Below the pieces are notes generated by a model. It had not been told where the DNA came from and did no database searches. It worked only from the letters and a program-made list of their open reading frames with translations. DNA of 45,761 nucleotides from NCBI RefSeq assembly GCF_016718685.1, contig NZ_JADKCX010000040.1, forward strand, positions 1 to 45,761, in the 5' to 3' direction. Both the position numbers and the translations under genes were made by a program. This stretch comes from Haliscomenobacter sp. (lineage in GTDB: Bacteria; Bacteroidota; Bacteroidia; Chitinophagales; Saprospiraceae). Shown here piece after piece: positions 1-8,363 of this stretch. Numbering within the stretch: the stretch's first letter is position 1; every line of letters starts with the position of its first letter.

Positions 1-6
1 AAATTT

Positions 7-1316
7 TCAAAATGCTGAACGCACTTCACTCAACAAGTCCGCAAACTCCCCCGCTAAATGTCGCCGTGTGAACTGCTGAATGCCCTCAGCACTACCTTGT
101 AATGCTCAAGTCTGATAGGCCGCAAAAAAATGGAGAATACTGTTTTTTAGCCCCTGCACATCTTCGTAATTGTGCAGTGCTCCGCCTTTGGTCAGTTCGA
201 TGACTTTAGCCGAATCACTGTCGCGGGGGCCAATGGCCAACAATGGGCGCCCTGAGCCCAAGTATTCGTACAACTTGCCAGGAATGATCGTCCGGGCATT
301 GGGGGAATTGTTGATCAACAGCAAATTGACTTGTGATTGTTGCTGGTATTTTACCGCTTCGGCGTGTGGCACAAAGTCGATGAATTCGGTATGGTCTTGC
401 AGGCCATAGCGCTGAACGGATTCACGCACTGAAAAATCAGTAGGCCCGATCAAGCGAATTTTAAGCGATTTTTTAAATCGGGCGCTTCGTCCAAAGCTGC
501 TTTTACCGCCTGCCAAAACACTTCGGGGTTGCGGTCCTTGTTCATGGAGCCAATGTGCGCAATGGAAAAATCGGCATCCAGTACAGCAGATTGGGCCTGG
601 GTGAAATCGGCATCATCAAATCCATTGGGGATCACGGCGATGTCTTGGCGACCGCACAAGGCGACAAATTCCTCGCGCGAGCGCCAGGTAACGGCTACAA
701 CACGGGAGGCAGTTTTGAGCACTTTTTGCTCCAGGGCTTTGTGGCGAGCGTCGGCCCAGGAACTCAGGCGCAGGTCTTTGTAAAAATCGATATTGGTCCA
801 GGGATCGCGGAAATCGGCAATCCAGGGAATGCCCGTAGCCCGGTGAACTCCTTCGGCGATCAGGTGCATGCTGTGCGGGGGTCCGGTGGAAACAATCGCA
901 TCTACCGGGTGATCCCGCAGGTACTTACTCAGGTATTTGATCGAGGGTTTGATCCAAAACATGCGGGCATCGGGGATGAAAAAGTTGCCCCGAATGAACA
1001 CCGATATTTTTTGGGCCAGGCTTTCTTTTTTACCCTCATTGATGAACCCGGAGTAGATCTTTTCTTCTTTTTTGCGGCCTAAAAATTGCTTGTACAATTG
1101 ATAAGGCTCCCAAATTGGCGTCTTGACCACCTGCAAATCGGGCGCAACTTCTCTGGCCAAACTTTCATCAAATGCAGCCGTTTCTCCGTTTGAAGGGGTG
1201 TACACAATGGGTTCCCAGCCGTATTGGCGGATGTATTTGGTCATTTTGACCCAACGCATGACCCCGCCACCGCCTGCTGGAGGCCAATAATAGGTAATCA
1301 GTAGAAATTTCTTCAT
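7..1316 (-). pseudogene. Group 1 (GT4-like) glycosyltransferase, interrupted by a frameshift and an internal stop
   Basis: The N-terminal 280 residues begin MKKFLLITYYWPPAGGGGV, the glycine-rich start of GT-B glycosyltransferases that move a sugar from a nucleotide donor to envelope or exopolysaccharide acceptors. The reading frame breaks near 459-462 after DLKNRLK and resumes at once in another frame as IRLIGPTDFS; restoring one A to a four-A run repairs it. The C-terminal part keeps the donor-site region with IIPGKLYEYLGSGRP. An in-frame TGA at 106-108 then interrupts the coding, but the same frame continues for 32 residues (ending LLSEVRSAF) to a TGA at 7-9, and that tail looks like the usual C-terminal helix. 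The family is clear; sugar and acceptor are unknown. Two lesions in one gene suggest a true pseudogene, though the frameshift alone could be a base-calling error. Confidence 0.8.
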
Positions 1317-1361
1317 GGGAAGTTGAATAAGTGTGTGTTTGAGCTGGCAAAATGGATTTGG

Positions 1362-2462
1362 CTATTTGCTCAACACGGGCACCCGACTCACCTTCACCTC
1401 AAACTTCCGCGCTACGGGCACCTCTTTTTCTTCGAGATACTCCTCCTGCCGAAAAGTTTTCACCAGTGCTACAGCTATGACCCGCAAACGCGCGTCGATG
1501 GCCTCGATGTAGTTGTCGTTGCCCATTTCAAAATTGAGTACACCCTGGGTATAAGTATTGTGGCGTGCATACGCCGCCGGGCCATCACCCGAGTCCAGCA
1601 ATTTATTCTCTTTGGCCAACACGCGGTATTTGATGTTGTTGCCCCCGCGTGGCACCGTGAAATAGCTTACCCCATCCAGGGCCAAAGAAGCCAAGGCACC
1701 GTAGGGACCGGCCAAATAGCCCAGTTTACCCGCCGCACTAACGGCATTTTTACCCAGAGTGGCCAAACGATTGGCTTCGCTGTATTGTTTTTCGGCCTGT
1801 TCGCCCGAGCCAATCCAATAAGCCCAGGCAATGACTTCGTAGGAGCGATCCGTTTCGTACTTGTTGCCGGGCAAGGTTACCGGTACTTTGCTGGTTGTAG
1901 AGCCCGACCAATTGGCTTTGGCCGCGATGCGTTCGGTTTTGTCCACCAAACTTACAATGGCGGTATCCGTACGCACCAGTACCCGACGGGTTTGTTTCAC
2001 CATCTGTTTTTCAAAGCGGGCATCGTTGTTTTGATACACCGTATCGAAACGTTCCACCCATTTTACTGCGGTGACAAACGTACGGGTTTTTTCGGTTTGG
2101 GGAATGCGTTGAATGCGCACTTTAATCGTGCGGTCTTTTTTGGTATCGCTGCGAAAACGAAAACGGTACACTGCGGCTTTGGGTACCTCCAGCGTTTTTT
2201 CTTTGATGGCAGCCGTATTCAGTTCTCTGAATTTTACATTGCTGGGAAATTCGGTTATCTCCACTTCGGCCAATACCGCGCCAACACTTTCGGAAAAGCT
2301 GAACACGATTTTATCTCCCGCCGCAAAGCCGTAAAACAGCTCTTGTTCTTCCTTGTTGGAAAACTGCAAACTTAAGTCACATACCTCGACGGGCTTTTGA
2401 CCAATCCCAACAATCGGGATGCCTAAAGTTGAAAGGAGGAGAAAGAAAAATAGGTTTTTCAT
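1362..2462 (-). CDS. Hypothetical secreted protein
   Basis: A 366-residue protein. The ATG at 2462 is chosen because it starts directly with a signal peptide (MKNLFFFLLLSTLGIPIVGIG); the open frame extends 31 codons further upstream into a region that looks non-coding and holds an inverted repeat. After the signal come probable beta-rich segments, many charged residues and a Gly/Ala-rich stretch near residues 230-260 (KLGYLAGPYGALASLALDG) that may contact a membrane. I do not recognise a family. It lies 77 bases downstream of the lipoprotein gene and on the same strand, so the two may be transcribed together, with the hairpin between them modulating read-through. Export to the periplasm or surface is inferred from the signal peptide only. 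Confidence 0.7.
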   Translation of the reverse strand: MKNLFFFLLLSTLGIPIVGIGQKPVEVCDLSLQFSNKEEQELFYGFAAGDKIVFSFSESVGAVLAEVEITEFPSNVKFRELNTAAIKEKTLEVPKAAVYRFRFRSDTKKDRTIKVRIQRIPQTEKTRTFVTAVKWVERFDTVYQNNDARFEKQMVKQTRRVLVRTDTAIVSLVDKTERIAAKANWSGSTTSKVPVTLPGNKYETDRSYEVIAWAYWIGSGEQAEKQYSEANRLATLGKNAVSAAGKLGYLAGPYGALASLALDGVSYFTVPRGGNNIKYRVLAKENKLLDSGDGPAAYARHNTYTQGVLNFEMGNDNYIEAIDARLRVIAVALVKTFRQEEYLEEKEVPVARKFEVKVSRVPVLSK

Positions 2463-2471
2463 CTTTAGATG

Positions 2472-2538
2472 TTTTAGGGTTCGAGGGTTGCGCGGTTTTG
2501 GGTTTGTCAGCGACCCCGAACCTCGAACAAACCTAAAA
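2472..2538. repeat. Imperfect inverted repeat between two genes (possible attenuator)
   Basis: The arms TTTTAGG-GTTCGAGG (2472-2486) and CCTCGAAC-aaa-CCTAAAA (2521-2538) pair over 15 positions with a three-base bulge, around a GC-rich loop. It sits between the stop of the lipoprotein gene and the start of the next gene on the minus strand. No clean T-run follows, so it may be a leaky terminator, an mRNA-processing hairpin or a dispersed repeat. Confidence 0.45.
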
Positions 2539-2539
2539 T

Positions 2540-3118
2540 TTATTTTGTTTCCCATAAAAGATATTCCAGCACCTTACCCGTAGCCGCTTCACCCGAAAGC
2601 CGGAAATCGTCTTTTTCGCCACGGTATTTACCGGCTTCGCCCGTATTGGTGGCGTCGGGGGAAGCGCCTTTGCGGGTTTCTGCGCCAATCAGTTTTTTGG
2701 TGCCATAATAAAAACGGTTTTGTACAAAGCCGTCCTCGGTTAGCGCGATCTCTTTGAGGTAAACCGGGCGACGATCCTTCAGGTAGTACCACGACTCCAC
2801 TTTTGGTGCTTTACAATACACCAATTGTGGCGCTTCCTGGTTGGAATACACGGTTACATCAACTTTTTCCTTTCCGTCAGCTTCAAAAACGTAAACCGGC
2901 CCAGCCGCCCTTAGGCTATCCATCTGGTTGTCAATGCTTTTTACCAATTTTTCGATTTCGGCAATCGACTCAGGTCCAGTGATCGGAGGAGCTTCCACCG
3001 TCAATAAGTCATTGTCACCAAGACCTTGGGTTTCCGCATCATTTTTAGCATCGTTTTTGCAGGCCATCGTGCCCATCAATACCAACAAACTTAGTAGTAC
3101 AATTCTTTGGTTTTTCAC
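2540..3118 (-). CDS. Hypothetical lipoprotein
   Basis: A predicted outer- or inner-membrane lipoprotein. From the GTG at 3118 the product starts VKNQRIVLLSLLVLMGTMACKND, a short positive n-region, a hydrophobic stretch and a lipobox (GTMAC) whose Cys would be lipidated. An ATG at 3169 would add 17 residues that spoil the signal peptide, so the GTG is preferred. The mature part opens with an acidic linker (KNDAKNDAETQGLGDND), followed by a beta-rich domain of about 150 residues with no family I recognise. It ends LEYLLWETK. Its stop lies 77 bases before the next secreted protein gene. Function unknown; membrane anchoring is inferred from the lipobox. Confidence 0.75.
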   Translation of the reverse strand: MKNQRIVLLSLLVLMGTMACKNDAKNDAETQGLGDNDLLTVEAPPITGPESIAEIEKLVKSIDNQMDSLRAAGPVYVFEADGKEKVDVTVYSNQEAPQLVYCKAPKVESWYYLKDRRPVYLKEIALTEDGFVQNRFYYGTKKLIGAETRKGASPDATNTGEAGKYRGEKDDFRLSGEAATGKVLEYLLWETK

Positions 3119-3175
3119 TTTGTTAAAATTTAAAACGATTAAACATGCTCTCAAACGCCAAGAGTGCATTAGTAA

Positions 3176-5227
3176 TTATTTCTCCGCAGCATTGGATTGT
3201 CCAGGGGCGTTGGTGGTGTACAAAATCAGCGCGGAATTCCCGGGCACCAAAACCCCGGAATTGCGAATAACTGGCGGGTTTTTTACGTCAATTAGTTCAC
3301 CATTGCCCACAACTTTCCATTCGGCCCGGGGCAAAATTACGGGATGTACCTGATCGGAACCATTGTAGATGACCGCAATCGTGTGCCAGGGGTCACCATT
3401 GGCGTGATTGGACAATATAAAGCCGGTCAGGTTTTCCTCGGTGGTTGGGATGAATTTCAAGTGCTCCCGGATCATGGCCGCCGAAGTCATTCTAAAGGCG
3501 GGATGGGCTTTGCGCAGGGCAATCAGGCCTTTGACGTAGTCAAATATTTCTTTGTACTGGTATTTACGGGTCCAGTCCAATTGATTGACTTCATCCGGTT
3601 TGTTGTAGGAGTTTTCCTCCCCTTTTTTGGTCACGACCATTTCTGTACCGGCATGTAAAAAAGGAACCCCTTGCGCCGTGAGTACCATCGTCACCGCCAG
3701 GCGATACATTTTGATTCGCTCTTCATCCAGCAGCATGGGGTTATTGATGGCCAAACGATCCCAGAGGGTGTGGTTGTCATGGCAGGAGGCATAACTAATG
3801 GTCTGATCAGGTCCATTGGCCCAGGCAGCTTTGGAATAATTGACTTTGGAATAATCTACCTCCGGATGCCAGGTGGAAGCCACTACTCCGAATTTTACAC
3901 TTTCTTTCAAACCGGCCTTCCCACTCACGAAACCTTTCTCCTTGTGGGTAAATACGTGCCCGCGGATGGCATCGCGCAGATCATCGCTGAATGCGGCGAT
4001 CTTGTCCAGTTTCAGGACGTTGGCTTTGATCGCCTTTTGGTCATCGGGCAAAGGGGAAGCCCCCGCCGTCCAACCCTCTCCGTACAAAAAGATGCTCGGA
4101 TCGATGGCATGAACCGCTTTGCTGATCTGGTTCATGGTTTCAATGTCATGAATGCCCATCAAATCAAAACGGAAGCCGTCAACATGGTATTCTTTCACCC
4201 AATGCAGTACCGACTCAATGATGAACTTACGCACCATCGGCCGCTCGGAAGCGGTTTCATTGCCGCACGCCGAAGCGTCAGAAAAACCGCCTTTATCATT
4301 TTGGCGGTAATAGTAACCGGGTACAAGTTGATTGAAATTGGATTTGTCGGTCACCCCCGTGTGGTTGTACACTACATCCATCACCACCCGAATGCCACTG
4401 TTGTGCAGGGCACGCACCATTTGTTTGAATTCCCGGATGCGGGTAGCGCCATCTTCAGGATTGCTGCTGTAGCTACCTTCAGGCACATTGTAATTCTGGG
4501 GATCATAGCCCCAGTTGAATTGTGGCTCATCGAGCCGGGATTCATCCACAGACATATAATCGAACACCGGCAAAAGATGTACATGGGTGATGCCCAATTC
4601 TTTGAGGTGTTCAAGTCCGGTAAACTGCCCTTCGGGATTGCGGGTTTTTTCTTCGGTAAGGCCGAGGTATTTTCCCTTATTGGTGATCCCCGAAGAAGGG
4701 TGGGTCGACAAGTCGCGCAAGTGCAACTCGTATAAAATGATGTCAGTCGGATTTTTTAAGGCTGGACGGTTATCAAAATCCCAGCCCACCGGGTTGGTCA
4801 GTTTGAGGTCGACCACCTGGGCCCGCTTGCCGTTGGTACCCACAGCATAGGCATAGGGGTCGGGTACTTCATCCATCCATTTCCCATCTATTTGGGCCTG
4901 AAAGGTGTAATAACGTCCTTGTAAGTTGCCTTTTACGACTGCCCCCCAAGTTCCTTGAGGGCCCTTCTTCATCTTGATGGTTTTGCTGGCTTTGCCCCCC
5001 ATTCCTGTTTCATAAAAGCGGAGCAGCAATTGTGTAGCTGGAGGAGACCAGACTTTAAAAGCCGAAGATTTGGCAGTGTAGGTTAAACCAAGGTCTTTGC
5101 CTTCGTAAACCGGATATTCGTTAAAATTGCTTTCACTCAGATCCATTGCAGCAATGGAAAACAGACCTAGAACCATAAGGCCAAATTTTGCTAATCGATT
5201 CCTCATAACCTTGCGGATTTTAAGCAT
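3176..5227 (-). CDS. pulA: Secreted type I pullulanase (GH13)
   Basis: Debranching enzyme that cleaves alpha-1,6 bonds in pullulan, glycogen or starch dextrins. It has an N-terminal signal peptide (LAKFGLMVLGLFSIAA), a CBM48-like beta domain (about residues 40-140), the GH13 barrel and a C-terminal beta domain. The type I pullulanase motif NWGYDP is present. GH13 catalytic residues are seen: nucleophile Asp in DGFRFDLMG, acid/base Glu in LYGEGWTAG, and transition-state Asp in SCHDNHTLWDR. The length, about 683 residues, suits the family. The ATG at 5227 is used; ATG 5206 would also leave a good signal peptide. No lipobox is seen, so it is probably periplasmic or released. No SusC/SusD partner is adjacent; the nearest uptake locus is 30 kb away. 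Confidence 0.9.
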   Translation of the reverse strand: MLKIRKVMRNRLAKFGLMVLGLFSIAAMDLSESNFNEYPVYEGKDLGLTYTAKSSAFKVWSPPATQLLLRFYETGMGGKASKTIKMKKGPQGTWGAVVKGNLQGRYYTFQAQIDGKWMDEVPDPYAYAVGTNGKRAQVVDLKLTNPVGWDFDNRPALKNPTDIILYELHLRDLSTHPSSGITNKGKYLGLTEEKTRNPEGQFTGLEHLKELGITHVHLLPVFDYMSVDESRLDEPQFNWGYDPQNYNVPEGSYSSNPEDGATRIREFKQMVRALHNSGIRVVMDVVYNHTGVTDKSNFNQLVPGYYYRQNDKGGFSDASACGNETASERPMVRKFIIESVLHWVKEYHVDGFRFDLMGIHDIETMNQISKAVHAIDPSIFLYGEGWTAGASPLPDDQKAIKANVLKLDKIAAFSDDLRDAIRGHVFTHKEKGFVSGKAGLKESVKFGVVASTWHPEVDYSKVNYSKAAWANGPDQTISYASCHDNHTLWDRLAINNPMLLDEERIKMYRLAVTMVLTAQGVPFLHAGTEMVVTKKGEENSYNKPDEVNQLDWTRKYQYKEIFDYVKGLIALRKAHPAFRMTSAAMIREHLKFIPTTEENLTGFILSNHANGDPWHTIAVIYNGSDQVHPVILPRAEWKVVGNGELIDVKNPPVIRNSGVLVPGNSALILYTTNAPGQSNAAEK

Positions 5228-5289
5228 AAGGTAAAACTCATGCTGTCGAGGCAAAACTAGCAAAATTTGGAGGGATTTACGCTATCGGT

Positions 5290-6123
5290 TTATCCTTTGA
5301 TATTCTCCAGTGGTGCGCTGGCCCCCCTCACATCAGTGGGCGTTGGTGAACCACCAAAACGTTCCAATGATATGGCAAAAGCTGCAGGTTTTTGATCAAA
5401 CTTAAAGGAAATTACCCCTTTTTGGATGTCTTCCCAACTAACCACGCCAATACTAACCGGAGCTGCTTGTCCTTCAACAAAAGCCCAGAGCTGGTACTGC
5501 TTCCCACTACCAGGATAGCTCAGATCGATTAAATCCAAATGAGCAAAGCGCTGGCTTTGATTCCAGTACACTGCCGCAATGGGTTGTTTTTTGGTGGCAT
5601 CTATGTTCTTGACTACCACTCGTTTATTTCCTTCTTGTTGGCGAAGAATGGTCAATTGTTTGTCCGCAAACGCTAAATCTTTGGCGCAGTCTTGTTCCTT
5701 GGAGCGCAAAGCCCATAGTTCTTGCTGCAGTTTATCTGCGTTTAGTTGAGCGGTTTGTTTTTCCATAAACATCCAGCCTGCGAGAGCCAGACCCACCACT
5801 GCTGCGGCAATTGGCAACCAGGCCACACTTTTTCGGGGCAATGCCTTCACTTCCTTCAAGGAGGGGTCGGGCGCAGTCGTAATCGCAGGTAGGGCTGCTG
5901 TTTCAGCCAAAATATTGGATAAAATATAGTCTGGGGGGGTCAAGCCCTCCATAGTATGGTATGCACCCATTGCATTTTCCACCTCTGCGATCTCGTTCTG
6001 AATCTCTGGATATTGCGCGGCCAGTTTTTCCACTGCCTCCCGTTCGGCTTCACTCAATTGATCAAAAACATACAACTCTATGACTCCGCTATCCAAATAC
6101 TCCTGAATATTAAATTGTTCCAC
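5290..6123 (-). CDS. Anti-sigma factor (RskA/anti-sigma-K C-terminal family)
   Basis: Membrane-bound partner of the ECF sigma factor encoded just upstream. The N-terminal cytoplasmic part (MEQFNIQEYLDSGVIELYV, residues 1-75) resembles the helical sigma-binding region of anti-sigma factors. One membrane segment follows (WLPIAAAVVGLALAGWMFM, about 100-118), then a coiled-coil-like stretch and an extracytoplasmic domain with the pattern AAVYWNQSQRFAHLDLIDL...YQLWAF..G.PVSIGVV typical of RskA C-terminal domains. No zinc-binding HxxxCxxC motif is seen. Gene order sigma then anti-sigma, separated by 116 bases, fits co-transcription. The expected role is to hold the sigma factor inactive at the inner membrane until a signal triggers its release. 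Confidence 0.85.
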   Translation of the reverse strand: MEQFNIQEYLDSGVIELYVFDQLSEAEREAVEKLAAQYPEIQNEIAEVENAMGAYHTMEGLTPPDYILSNILAETAALPAITTAPDPSLKEVKALPRKSVAWLPIAAAVVGLALAGWMFMEKQTAQLNADKLQQELWALRSKEQDCAKDLAFADKQLTILRQQEGNKRVVVKNIDATKKQPIAAVYWNQSQRFAHLDLIDLSYPGSGKQYQLWAFVEGQAAPVSIGVVSWEDIQKGVISFKFDQKPAAFAISLERFGGSPTPTDVRGASAPLENIKG

Positions 6124-6239
6124 TTGCTAGAGGATTAATGGTTATTTATTTCTTTATGAGACATTGCATTTCGCTCAAAACGAACACACCTTGGAGATTC
6201 ATTGAATCTGCCTTTGGTTTTGTCTCATATTGCTTCGGT

Positions 6240-6794
6240 TCACACATTCTCGTTACGCAAAATTTTACGCAGTTGGGTAATGGCCGCTCGGGCACGGGTT
6301 TTTACCGTTCCCAGCGGAATCCCCAGAAGTTCCTCCACTTCTGACTGCGTATAATTTTGATAGTATAAAAGGTCAATCATTTGACGGTGACGTTCATCCA
6401 TGCGGTCAAGCACATTGCGCAAACCGACATCCGGGATGCGCGCTTCTGATTTGGGACCCTTACCATCTGATACGAGGTAATCCATCTGATCGGTTTTCGA
6501 TCGTTGCGAAACAACCCGCGAACGGGTGTGATCCAAAGCGGCATTTTTGGCAATGCGCATCATCCAACCCAGTAAGGAACCTTTATCTTCCTGATATTGG
6601 TGTCCTCTTTGCCATATTTTGAGAAAGACGTCCTGAAGGATCTCCGCAGCGTCTTCCTGATTTCCGATAGTCTTTACGATTAAGCCATACAAGGATGAAG
6701 AATAACGTTGATAGAGCATGGGAATTACGGCACGGTCACTGTTCTTGACCATTTCAATGAGTTGATGTTCCGGGAATGTGGTTTTTTGTTCCAT
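6240..6794 (-). CDS. ECF RNA polymerase sigma factor (sigma-70 family)
   Basis: Directs RNA polymerase to a dedicated regulon. The 184-residue product has sigma region 2 (YQRYSSSLYGLIVKTIGNQEDAAEILQDVFLKIW...GSLLGWMMRIAKNAALDHTR) and sigma-4 with a helix-turn-helix (YTQSEVEELLGIPLGTVKTRARAAITQLRKIL). ATG 6794 is chosen; a frame-extending TTG at 6821 adds nine residues outside the family pattern. It is followed by its likely anti-sigma gene. A short palindrome, CAACCA-aatta-TGGTTG (6844-6860), lies about 50 bases upstream of the start and could bind a regulator. Targets are unknown. Confidence 0.9.
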   Translation of the reverse strand: MEQKTTFPEHQLIEMVKNSDRAVIPMLYQRYSSSLYGLIVKTIGNQEDAAEILQDVFLKIWQRGHQYQEDKGSLLGWMMRIAKNAALDHTRSRVVSQRSKTDQMDYLVSDGKGPKSEARIPDVGLRNVLDRMDERHRQMIDLLYYQNYTQSEVEELLGIPLGTVKTRARAAITQLRKILRNENV

Positions 6795-6950
6795 AAAAAG
6801 ATTTATCGAATTCTGCGTCAAGGGTGGTCTAGTAGCTTGTTCACAACCAAATTATGGTTGGTTTGTAAAATACAGGTAGCCCAACTTTCTGCGAATCAGA
6901 ATAGGCAAGATAAAAAAATTAGGTCTTAAGGCAAAAAAAATAGATATTTA

Positions 6951-7073
6951 GTAACGCAGAAAAATTTACTTTCCGATTTTGGGTTTTGAATAGGAAGTCG
7001 AACGGTTCATTTCATGTGAACTTCCTATTCAAAAGCCTCAAAAAAATCGGGAAGTAAATTTTTGCGTCATACT
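6951..7073. repeat. Long imperfect inverted repeat (MITE-like or giant hairpin)
   Basis: The left arm (6951-7003) and the reverse complement of the right arm (7016-7073) match over about 50 bases with a few mismatches and small gaps; shared blocks include AAAAATTTACTT, CCGATTTT and TTTTGAATAGGAAGT. The loop is only about 12 bases. The element lies between divergent genes (sigma factor and MgtC-like), so it is not placed as a terminator. It could be a miniature mobile element or a structured regulatory RNA region. No target-site duplication was established. Confidence 0.75.
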
Positions 7074-7094
7074 TAATGAAAAAAGCGTTAGCAA

Positions 7095-8363
7095 TTGAAC
7101 ATTTTTGAGATCATCAACAACCCTTTTGGCACTTTTGTTCTGGGATTACTGGTCGCAACTGGTGTAGGTTCCATCATTGGTTTGGAACGCGAGTTCAATA
7201 CCCATCACGATGTAGCGCATTTGGGGGGCTTGCGCACCTTTACCCTGATTGCCGTAGCGGGTTTTATTGTGGGCATACTGGCTCAACAGACCCATGTCTA
7301 TTTTTTGCTCGCCGGGCTGCTTGGATTTATTGGTTTGTTAAGCATTGCGTATTACATTCAGGCCCTCAATCAACGTTTGGGGCTGACAACTGAGTTGGGC
7401 ATGCTCCTGACCTTCTTGATGGGCATGTTGATTGCTTACAAGTTTATCCAGGAAGCCCTGGCCGCTGTTGTGATCATTACCACCATTTTGTCTTTAAAAG
7501 AACAGTTGCATGGAATTGTAAAAAAGTTGACGCAAGAAGAGATGTCGGCTTTTATCAAATTCATCATTCTGGCGCTGCTCGTCTTGCCTATGTTACCCAA
7601 TCAAACTTTTGGTCCCGAAAATTCCATCAATATAAAAGACCTGGGTTGGATTGTCCTCGTGGTATTGACCTTCAGTTTTGGTGGTTATTTATTGCTCAAA
7701 TTTGGCACCCCGACCAAAGGGATTCTGTTGTCGGCTTTGATTGGTGGGCTTTTTTCTTCTACCATGATCGCCTGGATATTTGCTTCGCGGAGCCGGGAAA
7801 AACCCGAATACGGCGCAGTATACGGTGCCGGAATTGTACTGGCATCTTCCGTAATGCTGGTCAGGGTGTTCATTTTGTGTTCAATTTTTGCTTTCCCAGT
7901 TGCCAAACTATTGCTACTCCCTTTGTCCCTGATGTTGTTTACGAGCATCATTCCGGCTTTCATCAGCTGGAGAAAAGAAGAAAAAGCTCAAACCGGAGCC
8001 ATTGTAGCGGGCAATCCGCTGGACGTCAAAAATGCCTTATTCTTTGCAGGTTTGTACATTGCCACTACCTTGTTGATGTACTATAGCCGCGAATGGTTAA
8101 GCGAGTCGATGGTTTACGCTACTGCTGCCGTTACGGGTATCGCCGACATCGACGCCATTACCCTGAGTACGGCTAAGTGGGCATCGCAACACACTGACCA
8201 ACATCGCATGGCAGTGAACTTGATCCTGACCGCCATTTTTTCCAATTCTATTTTCAAACTATCGGTAAGTTTGATCCGCGGCGTCCCGGCATTGAGAATT
8301 GCTGCTTTAAAAGGATTTGGACTGGTCATCGCCACGGGCCTTCTTTATTTATTTCTCAGCTGA
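7095..8363 (+). CDS. MgtC/SapB-DUF4010 family membrane protein
   Basis: A 422-residue polytopic inner-membrane protein of unknown transport or regulatory role. The N-terminal third has the MgtC-like signature GSIIGLEREF...HLGGLRTFTLIAVAG with Gly-rich membrane helices; the C-terminal two thirds match the DUF4010 pattern (ALIGGLFSSTMIAW, YATAAVTGIADIDAITLS). About 11 to 12 hydrophobic segments are visible. The start is a TTG at 7095, the first possible start after an in-frame TAG at 7089. Its last 15 bases overlap the 3' end of the convergent gene at 8349-9392. The long inverted repeat ends 21 bases before the start and might shape its leader. Confidence 0.85.
   Translation: MNIFEIINNPFGTFVLGLLVATGVGSIIGLEREFNTHHDVAHLGGLRTFTLIAVAGFIVGILAQQTHVYFLLAGLLGFIGLLSIAYYIQALNQRLGLTTELGMLLTFLMGMLIAYKFIQEALAAVVIITTILSLKEQLHGIVKKLTQEEMSAFIKFIILALLVLPMLPNQTFGPENSINIKDLGWIVLVVLTFSFGGYLLLKFGTPTKGILLSALIGGLFSSTMIAWIFASRSREKPEYGAVYGAGIVLASSVMLVRVFILCSIFAFPVAKLLLLPLSLMLFTSIIPAFISWRKEEKAQTGAIVAGNPLDVKNALFFAGLYIATTLLMYYSREWLSESMVYATAAVTGIADIDAITLSTAKWASQHTDQHRMAVNLILTAIFSNSIFKLSVSLIRGVPALRIAALKGFGLVIATGLLYLFLS

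Noticed and set aside
1323..2375. A 350-codon plus-strand open frame opposite the secreted protein gene
   Set aside because: The minus strand has a signal peptide and sensible composition; the plus-strand product is rich in His, Phe and Gln as antisense shadows of this genome are.
3671..4735. A 354-codon open frame on the plus strand across the pullulanase gene
   Set aside because: It lies wholly antisense to a clear GH13 gene with all catalytic motifs and shows no domain or compositional logic of its own.
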